Shown here: piece by piece, positions 18,281 through 27,046 of the stretch | Layout of the letters: every line of letters begins with the position of its first letter | How positions within the stretch are numbered: position 1 is the stretch's first letter | Origin: Candidatus Iainarchaeum sp. | GTDB taxonomy: Archaea; Iainarchaeota; Iainarchaeia; Iainarchaeales; JAAZKV01 | NCBI GenBank assembly: GCA_028691435.1 | Contig: JAQUZG010000001.1 | Coordinates: 18,206-66,920 of the forward strand | DNA length: 48,715 nucleotides | Direction of reading: 5' to 3' | Notes under the pieces: model-generated | Told to the model about the DNA's origin: nothing | Seen by the model: the letters and a program-made list of their open reading frames with translations, nothing else | The model's database searches: none | Program-made: the position numbers and the translations under genes

Positions 18281-19633
18281 TTATTTTAATCTAAATTTTT
18301 TCTTAATTCCTTTTTTACCTTGCATTTGTTGCATCATTTTTGCTAAATCTCTTTCGCCCATTTTTTTCATTGAATTTTCATTCATTCCTTTAAATGTTTT
18401 AAACATTTTTTTCATTTTCTTAAAATGCTTTAATAATTCTCTAATTTCTCTATCGTTTTTTCCAGCACCTTTAGCTATTCGCTCTATTCTACTTCTATTT
18501 AATAAATCAGGATTTAATCTTTCTTGTTCAGTCATTGAATCAATTATAACTTTAAAAGAATCCATTTTTTCTTGTCCCATTTCAAGTGCTTCTTTAGGTA
18601 ATTTGTTTCCAAATCCAAGCATATCAATTACTTTGTTAAGTGGCCCCATTTTTTTTGTAGCTTGTAATTGTTGATAAAATACTTTAAAATTTAAATCTCC
18701 GCTCATCATTTGTTCTGGATCAATATTATCCATTTCTATTTCTTTAACTTTTTCAAGTAATCCTTCAAGATCTCCATATCCCATTATTCTACTTAAATAC
18801 CTATTACTATCAAATGCTTCAAAATCATTTATTTTTTCACCAGTTGAAATAAAATAAACACTTGCTCCAGTTTCTTTACAAGCAACAAGTGCTCCACCAC
18901 CTTTACTCGAACCGTCCATTTTTGTAATAATTACCCCATTGATTCCAAGTGCATTATGAAAAGCTATTGCTTGTTTTTTTGCAAGGTTTCCAATATCACT
19001 ACTTAAAACAAGCCATTTTTCTTGGGCGTTAAACTCTTTATCAATTAATTTTATTTCAGTGATTAATTCTGCATCAAGTCCACTTCTTCCAGCACTATCA
19101 CAAATAATTAAATTACAATCTTGTAATTCTTTATTTCCTTCTCTAATAATTTTTACTAAATCTTTTTCATCTTTTAATCCAAAAAATTTAGCTCCTGCTT
19201 GTTCGCAGTTTGTTTTTAATTGTTCAAATGCAGCAGGTCTATAAGTGTCCGCAGCAATTACTCCAACTTTTTTTCCTCTTTTTTTATAATAATTTGCAAG
19301 TTTTCCAGCCGCTGTAGTTTTTCCAGCACCAAATAATCCACAAAGTAAAATTTTGTTTGGTTCAACAGGAGCTTCTTTTCCATTCATCATTTCTACAAGT
19401 TCATCATAGATTACTTTTGCAATATGTTCTTTTTGTGTAAGTTTTCCAGCAGGTTTTTCCATTGCTTTTCTTTCAATATCTTTTGAAATTTGTAAAACTG
19501 TTGTAATATCAACATTTGCTCCAATTAATGCTCTTTGAATTTCTTTAATTACTTCTTTTACTGTTTTTTCATCAATTAATCCAGCACCAGAAATTTTATC
19601 AATAGCATTTCTTAGTTTTTCTCCAAAACTCAT
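18281..19633 (-). CDS. srp54: Signal recognition particle GTPase SRP54
   Basis: GLFGAGKTTAAGKLA, DTYRPAAFEQL, DSAGR, TKMDGSSKGGGAL, methionine-rich M domain. Confidence 0.97.
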   Translation of the reverse strand: MSFGEKLRNAIDKISGAGLIDEKTVKEVIKEIQRALIGANVDITTVLQISKDIERKAMEKPAGKLTQKEHIAKVIYDELVEMMNGKEAPVEPNKILLCGLFGAGKTTAAGKLANYYKKRGKKVGVIAADTYRPAAFEQLKTNCEQAGAKFFGLKDEKDLVKIIREGNKELQDCNLIICDSAGRSGLDAELITEIKLIDKEFNAQEKWLVLSSDIGNLAKKQAIAFHNALGINGVIITKMDGSSKGGGALVACKETGASVYFISTGEKINDFEAFDSNRYLSRIMGYGDLEGLLEKVKEIEMDNIDPEQMMSGDLNFKVFYQQLQATKKMGPLNKVIDMLGFGNKLPKEALEMGQEKMDSFKVIIDSMTEQERLNPDLLNRSRIERIAKGAGKNDREIRELLKHFKKMKKMFKTFKGMNENSMKKMGERDLAKMMQQMQGKKGIKKKFRLK

Positions 19634-19750
19634 TTTATTTCACTTATTAATTTAGTATAAATTAAGTTTATATTGATTATCAATTGTTTCTAAACGCATT
19701 TATACAATAGATTTTTAAATAAATAATTACTTTATTTTATTGGTGATTTT

Positions 19751-20338
19751 ATGTTAGATTTAATTTTATCAGGTTTAATAGTATTTATTGTTCTAGCTGT
19801 TGGGTTGTTCATTATAATGGCAATTGCAGCATATAATAGTTTAGTTAATTTGAAACAAACTGTTGCTAATGCCTGGGCACAAATTGATGTTCAATTAAAA
19901 AGAAGAGCGGATTTAATTCCAAATTTAGTTGAAACAGTAAAAGGTTATGCAAAATTTGAAAAATCAGTATTAGAAAATGTTACAAAAGCAAGATCTGCTC
20001 TACTTACTGCAAAATCTCCAAAAGATGCAGCAAAAGCAGATAATATGTTAACAGGAACATTAAAAACATTATTTTCTGTTTCTGAAGCTTATCCTCAATT
20101 AAAAGCAAATGAAAATTTCATTGCACTTCAAGAAGAATTATCTTCAACAGAAAACAAAGTTGCGTATGCTAGACAGTTCTATAACGATCTTGTAATGAAA
20201 TGGAATGTAACAATTAAAACTTTTCCAAATGTAATTTTTGCATCTATTTTTGGAATGAATAAAGAAGTTGAATTCTTTAATGCAACTGAAGAAGAAAGAA
20301 AAAGTGTAAAAGTTAATTTTTCAGATGTAGATAAATAA
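19751..20338 (+). CDS. lemA: LemA family protein
   Basis: [40 protein letters not shown]. Confidence 0.95.
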   Translation: MLDLILSGLIVFIVLAVGLFIIMAIAAYNSLVNLKQTVANAWAQIDVQLKRRADLIPNLVETVKGYAKFEKSVLENVTKARSALLTAKSPKDAAKADNMLTGTLKTLFSVSEAYPQLKANENFIALQEELSSTENKVAYARQFYNDLVMKWNVTIKTFPNVIFASIFGMNKEVEFFNATEEERKSVKVNFSDVDK

Positions 20339-20358
20339 TTGAATTTTCAATTATTTAT
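20331..20358 (+). terminator. 13-bp-arm inverted repeat containing the lemA stop codon
   Basis: ATAAATAATTGAA-TT-TTCAATTATTTAT followed by CTTTTATTTTTT. Confidence 0.7.
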
Positions 20359-20404
20359 TCTTTTATTTTTTAATTTTTTAAAATAATTTTGACTGGGTGA
20401 TTTT

Positions 20405-21331
20405 ATGGTAATTGATTTTTATTCTCAAGTTTCTCATAATAAAAAAATGACTTATGTGTTATTCTTTTTATTTTTTTGTTTAATTGGTGGACTTTCTTTA
20501 ATTTTTTCATTTATTTTAGAACTTTATGCTGGTGGAGGATTTTTTTATTTTTTAACATTTTTTGGATTTTTAACAATAATTTTTGCTGTTGTTGGATATT
20601 ATTTTAGTGATTCAATAGTTACTTCAATTTCAGGTGCTAAGCAAGTTGAAAAAAAAGATAATCCTAAATTATTTAATCTAGTTGAAGAAATGTCAATTGC
20701 ATCGGGTTTACCAATGCCAAGAATATTTGTGATTGATGATTCTGCAATTAACGCTTTTGCAACTGGGCGAAATCCAGCTACTGCTGTTATTTGTTTTACA
20801 ACAGGTTGTTTAACTAGATTAAATCGTGATCAATTACAAGGTGTGGCTGCTCATGAATTAAGTCATATAAAAAATTATGATATTCGTACAATGACTCTTG
20901 CCACAGTTTTAGTTGGTGTTTCAGTTTTACTTTCTGATTTAATTATACGAATGATTATTTATGCTCCACGAAATTCAAGTAACAATGATTCAAAAAATGC
21001 TGGCATGTTATATGTTGTTTTAATTGTTGTTGGTATTTTGCTTGCAATTCTAACTCCTATAATTGCAGAATTAATCAAACTTTGTGTTTCAAGAAAAAGA
21101 GAATATTTAGCAGATGCCTCAGCAGTTGAAATGACTCGTAATCCAGAAGGTTTAGCATCAGCTCTTGAAGTAATTAGTAAAGATACTGAACCACTTGAAG
21201 CAGCAAATAAAGCAACTGCTCATTTATATATTTCTAACCCTCTTAAAGGACAAAAATTATTTATGGCATCTTTATTTTCTACTCATCCACCAATAGAAGA
21301 TAGAATTAAAATTTTACGTGGTCAAAAATAA
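20405..21331 (+). CDS. htpX: HtpX-like M48 metalloprotease
   Basis: VAAHELSHIKNYD (HExxH), CVSRKREYLADASAV. Confidence 0.94.
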   Translation: MVIDFYSQVSHNKKMTYVLFFLFFCLIGGLSLIFSFILELYAGGGFFYFLTFFGFLTIIFAVVGYYFSDSIVTSISGAKQVEKKDNPKLFNLVEEMSIASGLPMPRIFVIDDSAINAFATGRNPATAVICFTTGCLTRLNRDQLQGVAAHELSHIKNYDIRTMTLATVLVGVSVLLSDLIIRMIIYAPRNSSNNDSKNAGMLYVVLIVVGILLAILTPIIAELIKLCVSRKREYLADASAVEMTRNPEGLASALEVISKDTEPLEAANKATAHLYISNPLKGQKLFMASLFSTHPPIEDRIKILRGQK

Positions 21332-21365
21332 TTTGATAAATAGTTTTTAGTAAATTTTTATTAGT

Positions 21366-22934
21366 TTATAAAATTCTATCTAATATAAATTTACTTTCAA
21401 ATTTTTCAAAGTCTTTATACTCTTGTCCAGTTCCAATATAAAGAATTGGTTTTTTTAATTTATAAATTAAAGAAATGGTTGTTCCACCCTTAGCATCCGC
21501 ATCAATTTTTGTTAAAATAAATGCATCAATTCCAATCATTCCATTAAATTCACTTGCCATGTCCAGTAATCCTTGGCCAGTGTATGCTTCTCCAACATAA
21601 ATTTTTAAATTTGGCCTAATTACTCTTTCAAGTTTTTTAAGTTCATTCATTAAATTTTTGTTTGTCTCTTGTCTTCCTGCACTATCAATTAATAATACAT
21701 CAAAATTGTTTGCTTTTGCTGATTGCATTGCATCAAAAGCAACAGCGGTTGGATCAGCACCATATTGTTGTTTAATTAATTTTACATCAAGTCTATTTGC
21801 ATGTTCTTGTAATTGATCAATTGCTCCACTTCTAAATGTGTCAGATGCAGCTAAAATACAATTTAATCCATTATTTTTCAAATAGTATGTTAATTTAGCC
21901 AATGTTGTAGTTTTTCCAGCACCATTTGGTCCAAGCATTAAGATTTTGTATGGCTTTTCACTATTTTTTATTTCATTTAATAAATCAATTTCATTCGTTT
22001 TCATTAAATCAATTAAAATTTCTTTAATTATTTCATTTAATATTTCATTGATATTTTTTGATGATACTTCTTTTCCAATTAATTTTTGTTTTATTTGGCT
22101 AATTATTTCAGTAGCACAATCTTGTTCAACGTCACTTTCAAGTAAAGATAATTCAAGTTCAAAAAGTAAATCACTGATATCAGATTCTTTGATTATAATT
22201 TTTCCAGAAAATATACTTGTTAATTTTCCAGTTGTACTTACTTTAGCTTTTAATTCTCGCTTGTCTTCATCAACTTTTTTTAATTCTTTTATTTGAATTT
22301 TTTGTTCAAGCTTTGGTTTTATTTTATCATTAATAAGTTCGTTTGATTTTTGATCAATATTTAAATTTTCAATTTCTTTTTTCTTATTAAATTTTAAAAA
22401 AGAAAATAATCCTTTGTCTGTTTTAGTTTTATTTTCTTCTTTTTTTATTTCAATTTCTTTTTCTTCACTAATTATAGTATTATTTGATTCTAAATCAACA
22501 CTGATTTGATTTTCTTTTATTTTATCATCTTGGATTTCTTTGATATTTATTGTTTCTAAATTCACTGTTTCATTTTTTTCAATTTGTGTAGGAGTTTGAT
22601 TAGTTATTTGTTCTAAATTTGTTAGTTCTTTTTCTTCACTTTGTATTAAATTTTCTTCAGTTATAATCTCTAAATTAATTGGTTGATTTTTTTCAACTTT
22701 TACTAATTCTTCTTCATTAGTTATTAATTTATTTTCATCATCTTTTTTTGTTAAAGTTTCAATTATCTTTTTTTCTTTAAAAATAGGTTTAATAGATTCT
22801 TTTTTGGTTAAGTCTTGTTCAATTTTAATTTCTTGAATCTTATTTTCTGGTTCTTCAATTATTTCTTTTTTTTCAATAGTGTTTTTTAATTTTTCAGCAA
22901 AATTATTTAATTTATTTTTTAAAAATCCAAACAT
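21366..22934 (-). CDS. ftsY: SRP receptor FtsY with long acidic N-terminal extension
   Basis: LGPNGAGKTTTLAKL, DTFRSGAIDQL, LIDSAGRQETN, TKIDADAKGG; about 235-aa Glu/Lys/Asn-rich N-terminus. Confidence 0.95.
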   Translation of the reverse strand: MFGFLKNKLNNFAEKLKNTIEKKEIIEEPENKIQEIKIEQDLTKKESIKPIFKEKKIIETLTKKDDENKLITNEEELVKVEKNQPINLEIITEENLIQSEEKELTNLEQITNQTPTQIEKNETVNLETINIKEIQDDKIKENQISVDLESNNTIISEEKEIEIKKEENKTKTDKGLFSFLKFNKKKEIENLNIDQKSNELINDKIKPKLEQKIQIKELKKVDEDKRELKAKVSTTGKLTSIFSGKIIIKESDISDLLFELELSLLESDVEQDCATEIISQIKQKLIGKEVSSKNINEILNEIIKEILIDLMKTNEIDLLNEIKNSEKPYKILMLGPNGAGKTTTLAKLTYYLKNNGLNCILAASDTFRSGAIDQLQEHANRLDVKLIKQQYGADPTAVAFDAMQSAKANNFDVLLIDSAGRQETNKNLMNELKKLERVIRPNLKIYVGEAYTGQGLLDMASEFNGMIGIDAFILTKIDADAKGGTTISLIYKLKKPILYIGTGQEYKDFEKFESKFILDRIL

Positions 22935-22939
22935 TTAAT

Positions 22940-23371
22940 TCACTTTTTTGTTAAATTAACAAGCTCTCTTTTTTTCATTTCAAATTGATCCATTATTCCA
23001 TTTAAATTTTTTATTTTTTCTTGAGTTGAATAGATATTTTTTTCTAAATTTTTTAATTGTTCTTCAAGTTTTTCTTTTTTTTCATCAATCCATTTTTTTG
23101 TACCTTCTGTACTATCACTAACAAATAAGTTTTCACCCATTAATCTTAGACATTTGTTATTTTTTACTTCAACTTCAATAGTTACACCTGTTCCAAGACT
23201 TATCATCATTTTTTTCGGATTTTTTTCAATTTCAATAATTGCTTTTTTTGTTTGTTCTAAATCAATAATTATTGAGTTAATTTTTTCAGCTTCTTTTAAT
23301 AATTTATTAAATAAATCTTCCTCATTATTTATCATTTGAATTAATTGTTGTTGATTTATTCCAGTTTCCAT
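22940..23371 (-). CDS. pfdA: Prefoldin alpha subunit
   Basis: Coiled-coil, SLGTGVTIEVEV beta-hairpin region; located next to ftsY as in many archaea. Confidence 0.8.
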   Translation of the reverse strand: METGINQQQLIQMINNEEDLFNKLLKEAEKINSIIIDLEQTKKAIIEIEKNPKKMMISLGTGVTIEVEVKNNKCLRLMGENLFVSDSTEGTKKWIDEKKEKLEEQLKNLEKNIYSTQEKIKNLNGIMDQFEMKKRELVNLTKK

Positions 23372-23373
23372 AT

Positions 23374-23658
23374 TTATTCCTCCAATAGTTTTTTTATTCG
23401 GTTAAGTTTCATTTCTCTATATTTTAAATATATTTTTTTTCTATCTTCTCTCTCAATAATTGTTTCTTTTAATTGTTCAAGCACAATTTCAACATCAACC
23501 AATTCTTCAATTAGTTCTTCGGATGCTATTCTTTGTTCAATTTCATTTCTTCTTTTAGATTTGATTAACTCTTTAGTTAATTCTGACATTTCTTCAATAA
23601 GAATTAATGATTGATGCCAAAAACCAAATTTTTTTATCATTTCTCTATGTGTTGTCAT
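23374..23658 (-). CDS. MazG-like nucleotide pyrophosphohydrolase
   Basis: LIEEMSELTKELIKSKRR...EELIEELVDVEIVLEQL fits EExxE...ExxD. Confidence 0.75.
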   Translation of the reverse strand: MTTHREMIKKFGFWHQSLILIEEMSELTKELIKSKRRNEIEQRIASEELIEELVDVEIVLEQLKETIIEREDRKKIYLKYREMKLNRIKKLLEE

Positions 23659-23662
23659 ATTA

Positions 23663-24328
23663 TCACTTTAAACTATTATATTCAAGTGCTTCTTCAATTC
23701 TGTTCATTTCGTGACCTGTGGTTCTATCTCCAACAATAATTCCATTTTTATTTGCTAAAATAGAATTTCTTACTAATATATCCCCAGTGTTTGATGTAGA
23801 TGCTCCACCTTTAAATTTAGTCAAATCTTGAATAAGTTTAATTTCTTCATCACTTGCATTAGGATTTATCAAAAAAGATTTATTTGTTAACAATAATGAT
23901 GATCCAACAGTATCATTTTTTGCAATATTTGTTTGTAATAAATTTAATTTTAGTTTACTAAACTCTTTTACTTCTTCAAAATTTAATGTTTGTGATAAAA
24001 TAATACTTGTGTCATTTAATTCAATCAAATTTCCAAGTGCATGATCAGTATCAATAATTTTTACTTTTATTTCTTTTTCTATATTTTCTATTTCTGTCGA
24101 ATTTGCATAACTTGGTAAAATTATTTCCTTATTATTCATTTTTGAAAAAACTGCAAGTAAACTACTTTCATAAATTTTTGTTTCAACTACTTTTACATCA
24201 AGTGTTTTTTCAATTAAATCTTTTTCTTTTTTATCCAGTCCTTTTGGAACAAACGCTAATGTATCATTACATACTGTAAATAGTCCAACATAATCTGAAC
24301 CCATTATTCTTAATTTATTCATTTCCAT
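23663..24328 (-). CDS. Translation initiation factor aIF6
   Basis: GSDYVGLFTVCNDTLAFVPKG, LLLTNKSFLINPNASDEEI; position in the L31e/prefoldin cluster. Start moved to MEMNKLRI. Confidence 0.93.
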   Translation of the reverse strand: MEMNKLRIMGSDYVGLFTVCNDTLAFVPKGLDKKEKDLIEKTLDVKVVETKIYESSLLAVFSKMNNKEIILPSYANSTEIENIEKEIKVKIIDTDHALGNLIELNDTSIILSQTLNFEEVKEFSKLKLNLLQTNIAKNDTVGSSLLLTNKSFLINPNASDEEIKLIQDLTKFKGGASTSNTGDILVRNSILANKNGIIVGDRTTGHEMNRIEEALEYNSLK

Positions 24329-24429
24329 AAATATTAGATAATTAATCAAATTTAATAACTTAATTGTTTACTTTCATCAACTAAAAAATCAAATGTATAA
24401 AACAATTATTTATTTTAAAAAAAAAGATT

Positions 24430-24454
24430 AAAGAAAGAAATTTATTCTTTCTTT
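24430..24454 (-). terminator. Hairpin with the L31e stop codon in its loop
   Basis: AAAGAAAGAA-loop-TTCTTTCTTT, perfect 10 bp; a T-rich run follows on the minus strand. Confidence 0.6.
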
Positions 24455-24816
24455 TCAGTTTCTTTTTTTACTTCAGTTGCTTTTGCTTCAACTGGTTTTT
24501 TTTCAGTTTTTGCTAAATTTTCTTTTTTTGTTTCTTTTTTTTCAATTATTTTTTCGTCAGGTAAATAAACTCTTACTGTGTCTTCTTTTTCAAGAACTAC
24601 TTTAACAATTATTTTTCTAATTGATTTAAATAATCCTTTTGCCCAAAGTGCATTATTTACTGCGTTTGTGATTAAGATGTTTTTTACTCTTGTTTCTTTT
24701 TCTACTTTACTTTTTAACAAGTTTTTAGCACATCTTGCTCTTTTTGTTTCTGGTTTATTAAAAACCTCTCTTAAATTTACAGTGATTGTTTTTTCTTTAA
24801 ATTTCTTTGCCATCAT
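24442..24816 (-). CDS. rpl31e: Ribosomal protein L31e with K/E-rich C-terminal tail
   Basis: TITVNLREVFNKPETKRARCAKNLLKSKV; conserved cluster position. Confidence 0.9.
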   Translation of the reverse strand: MMAKKFKEKTITVNLREVFNKPETKRARCAKNLLKSKVEKETRVKNILITNAVNNALWAKGLFKSIRKIIVKVVLEKEDTVRVYLPDEKIIEKKETKKENLAKTEKKPVEAKATEVKKETEKKE

Positions 24817-25061
24817 TGATCACCTTTTTTACTTTTTTTATGGTCTCCACTTTTAATGACTGTTTTTGCTTGACCTCTTTTATTTTTTCTGTGTCTTGCA
24901 GTCATATCAATGTTTTTCCATGTTCTTTTTTGTCTGTTATTCCAAAGTCTTTCTCCAGCTTTTTGCATTAGCCAAGTTGGTGCAGTAGTTAATCCAGACC
25001 CGATTTTTTTTCTTTCACTTATTAGAAAATCTTTTACATCTTGATCTTTGTTTCTACTCAT
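24813..25061 (-). CDS. rpl39e: Ribosomal protein L39e with N- and C-terminal extensions
   Basis: Core TTAPTWLMQKAGERLWNNRQKRTWKN resembles L39e; located between S19e and L31e. Confidence 0.8.
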   Translation of the reverse strand: MSRNKDQDVKDFLISERKKIGSGLTTAPTWLMQKAGERLWNNRQKRTWKNIDMTARHRKNKRGQAKTVIKSGDHKKSKKGDQ

Positions 25062-25609
25062 TTTCGATCACCTTTCATTTTTTTATCTTGTGATTTACTC
25101 ATATTTTTATTGTCTTGTCTTTTTGGTGCAAATTCTGTTTCAACTTTTTTCTTAGTAACTTTCTTTTCTTTTATTACTTTTTTATATTTGTCTTCTTGCA
25201 TATTTTTTGCAACAACTTTTGACATTTCATTTAGTAATTTAAAACCTTTAACACTAATTTTTCTTCCTTTGGGTTTTGCAACTTCTAAATATCCTGCTTT
25301 TTCAAGTGTTTGAACAGCACTTCTAATTACTTTTCCACTTGCTTTATAATGGTGTTCTGTTTTAAGTCCTCGATTTTTTCTTCCACCATAATAACTTCTA
25401 AGTCTTTCTGTTCCAATAACTTGCCATTTATAAGCTCTGTACATTATACTTGCCATTCTAACAAAGAACCAATCGTCTCTTTGTGGAGCTCTTTCTTTAT
25501 GCACACCAGTTTTTACATATGTTGCAAAACTAGGTTGTTCAAGTTCTTGGCCCAATATTTTACTTGTCTCTTCAATTAAATATTTTGAAGGAACGTCATA
25601 TATTCCCAT
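25058..25609 (-). CDS. rps19e: Ribosomal protein S19e with lysine-rich C-terminal tail
   Basis: VKTGVHKERAPQRDDWFFVRMASIMYRAY, RSYYGGRKNRGLKTEHHYKASGKVIRSAVQTLEKAGYL. Confidence 0.95.
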   Translation of the reverse strand: MGIYDVPSKYLIEETSKILGQELEQPSFATYVKTGVHKERAPQRDDWFFVRMASIMYRAYKWQVIGTERLRSYYGGRKNRGLKTEHHYKASGKVIRSAVQTLEKAGYLEVAKPKGRKISVKGFKLLNEMSKVVAKNMQEDKYKKVIKEKKVTKKKVETEFAPKRQDNKNMSKSQDKKMKGDRK

Positions 25610-25620
25610 ATTATCATCCT

Positions 25621-25690
25621 CACTTTTCAGTGCTATTTGCTTAACTCAAAAAATTGAGAAGCTATTAGCCTTTTGACTAATTACAGTCAA
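25621..25690 (-). promoter_or_regulatory. Candidate structured leader RNA upstream of rps19e
   Basis: Hairpins TTGACT/AGTCAA (25673-25690), GCTA.GCTT.CTCAA/TTGAG.AAGC.TAGC (25632-25669) and CACT-GAAA-AGTG on the minus strand (25621-25632), just before GTGAGG and the ATG. Confidence 0.5.
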
Positions 25691-25720
25691 GTATTTTCTT
25701 ATTAAATAGATTTATAATTA

Positions 25721-26014
25721 TTACTTTTGTTCGTCAAATCTAAACTTTTTAACAAAATTACATTTATTGCATCTAACAATTAAAAAATTCTCTTCTTTTG
25801 TTCCTTTAACATCTAAACTAAAACAATTTTTACAAAACTTTTTCTTTAATTCTTTTGGGACACTAACATTTACTTTTTTTCCAATTTCTTTTGCTAATTT
25901 AACATACTTTACTTGATATTTTTCATCTTTTGATTCATTTGCAATTTCAAACAAGCGATAAATTCTTTCAAGTGCAATTTTTTGTTTATAATTTAGTTTT
26001 TTTTCTTTAGCCAT
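25721..26014 (-). CDS. rnp4: RNase P Rpr2/Rpp21 subunit (Rnp4-like)
   Basis: Zn site CKNC...CNKC, N-terminal helical region, next to S19e. Confidence 0.82.
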   Translation of the reverse strand: MAKEKKLNYKQKIALERIYRLFEIANESKDEKYQVKYVKLAKEIGKKVNVSVPKELKKKFCKNCFSLDVKGTKEENFLIVRCNKCNFVKKFRFDEQK

Positions 26015-26072
26015 TTAATATTTTTAAATTAGAATTAGTTTTTAATAATATCAATAAGTTTGAATTTAATTA

Positions 26073-26143
26073 TGCGCCCGCAGGGATTTGAACCCTGACA
26101 AAAAGCTTGGAAGGCTTTTATGCTACCATTACATCACGAACGC
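26073..26143 (-). tRNA. tRNA-Gly(TCC)
   Basis: Acceptor GCGTTCG/CGGGCGC; anticodon loop CTTCCAA. Confidence 0.95.
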
Positions 26144-26257
26144 ATTATAATCTTGGATTATAACTATTTATTTTCTAATTAGTTTTCTTTTTAAATTAAA
26201 CTATTGTTATGTATATTTTTGGTTTGGTTTTATTAATATCAAGTGTATATTTAATTT

Positions 26258-26917
26258 ATGAAAGGAAAATTAATTGTGCTTGAAGGCGCTGATGGCACTG
26301 GAAAAACTACTCAATTAGAATTATTAGTAAATCGTTTAGAAAAAGAAAACAAAAATATTGTTAATCTTCATTTTCCAAAACATGGTGTTTCTTTTGGTAA
26401 AAATGTTGATGCTTATTTAAGAGGTGATTTTGGATTAAAAGAAAATCTACCTTCTGAATTTATTGCAATGCTTTATATGACTGATTTTTATGAATCAAAA
26501 AAAGATTTAGAAGAATTAATTGAAAAAGGGAATACAATTATTTTATCAAGATATTTTTCTTCAACTTTAACTTATCAAGTTGCCCAAGAATTAAAAGAAA
26601 AAGAAAAAATTTGGGATTGGATTATTAATGTATCAAGTAGGTTACCTCAACCAGATTTAACAATTGTTCTTAATGTTACACAAGAATATGCTGAAAAATT
26701 AATGTCTAATCCTAATCGTGTTGAAAATTATAAACATGGTTATGATCGAGACCAACATGAAAAAGATTTTAATTTACAAAAAGAAGTTAGAAATGTTTAT
26801 AAAAAAAATATTGAAAAACTAGGTTGGAAGGAAATAATGTGTGTAAAAGATAATTCTCTTTTATCTATTCAAGAAATTCATGAATTAATTTATGATGAAG
26901 TAAAAAAAATATTATAA
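26258..26917 (+). CDS. tmk: dTMP kinase
   Basis: VLEGADGTGKTTQLELL, LSRYFSSTLTYQ. Confidence 0.95.
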   Translation: MKGKLIVLEGADGTGKTTQLELLVNRLEKENKNIVNLHFPKHGVSFGKNVDAYLRGDFGLKENLPSEFIAMLYMTDFYESKKDLEELIEKGNTIILSRYFSSTLTYQVAQELKEKEKIWDWIINVSSRLPQPDLTIVLNVTQEYAEKLMSNPNRVENYKHGYDRDQHEKDFNLQKEVRNVYKKNIEKLGWKEIMCVKDNSLLSIQEIHELIYDEVKKIL

Positions 26918-26946
26918 TTAGTCTATTTTTAAAATTTTTTATTAAT

Positions 26947-27018
26947 TGCGACCGCCGGGAATCGAACCCAGCCCTCAACCTTGGCAAGGTTGAATCATAA
27001 CCAATAGACTACGGTCGC
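26947..27018 (-). tRNA. tRNA-Gly(GCC)
   Basis: Anticodon arm CAACC-TTGCCAA-GGTTG; acceptor GCGACCG/CGGTCGC. Confidence 0.96.
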
Positions 27019-27046
27019 AACAATTAATCTCTCTTTTGAAAGATTT

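Noticed and set aside
19647-19665. TTAATTTA-GTA-TAAATTAA dyad upstream of srp54
   Set aside because: Pure AT, only 8-bp arms; plausible promoter but not distinguishable from chance.
21946-22296. Plus-strand 116-aa ORF inside ftsY
   Set aside because: Antisense shadow ORF, low-complexity F/S/I-rich.
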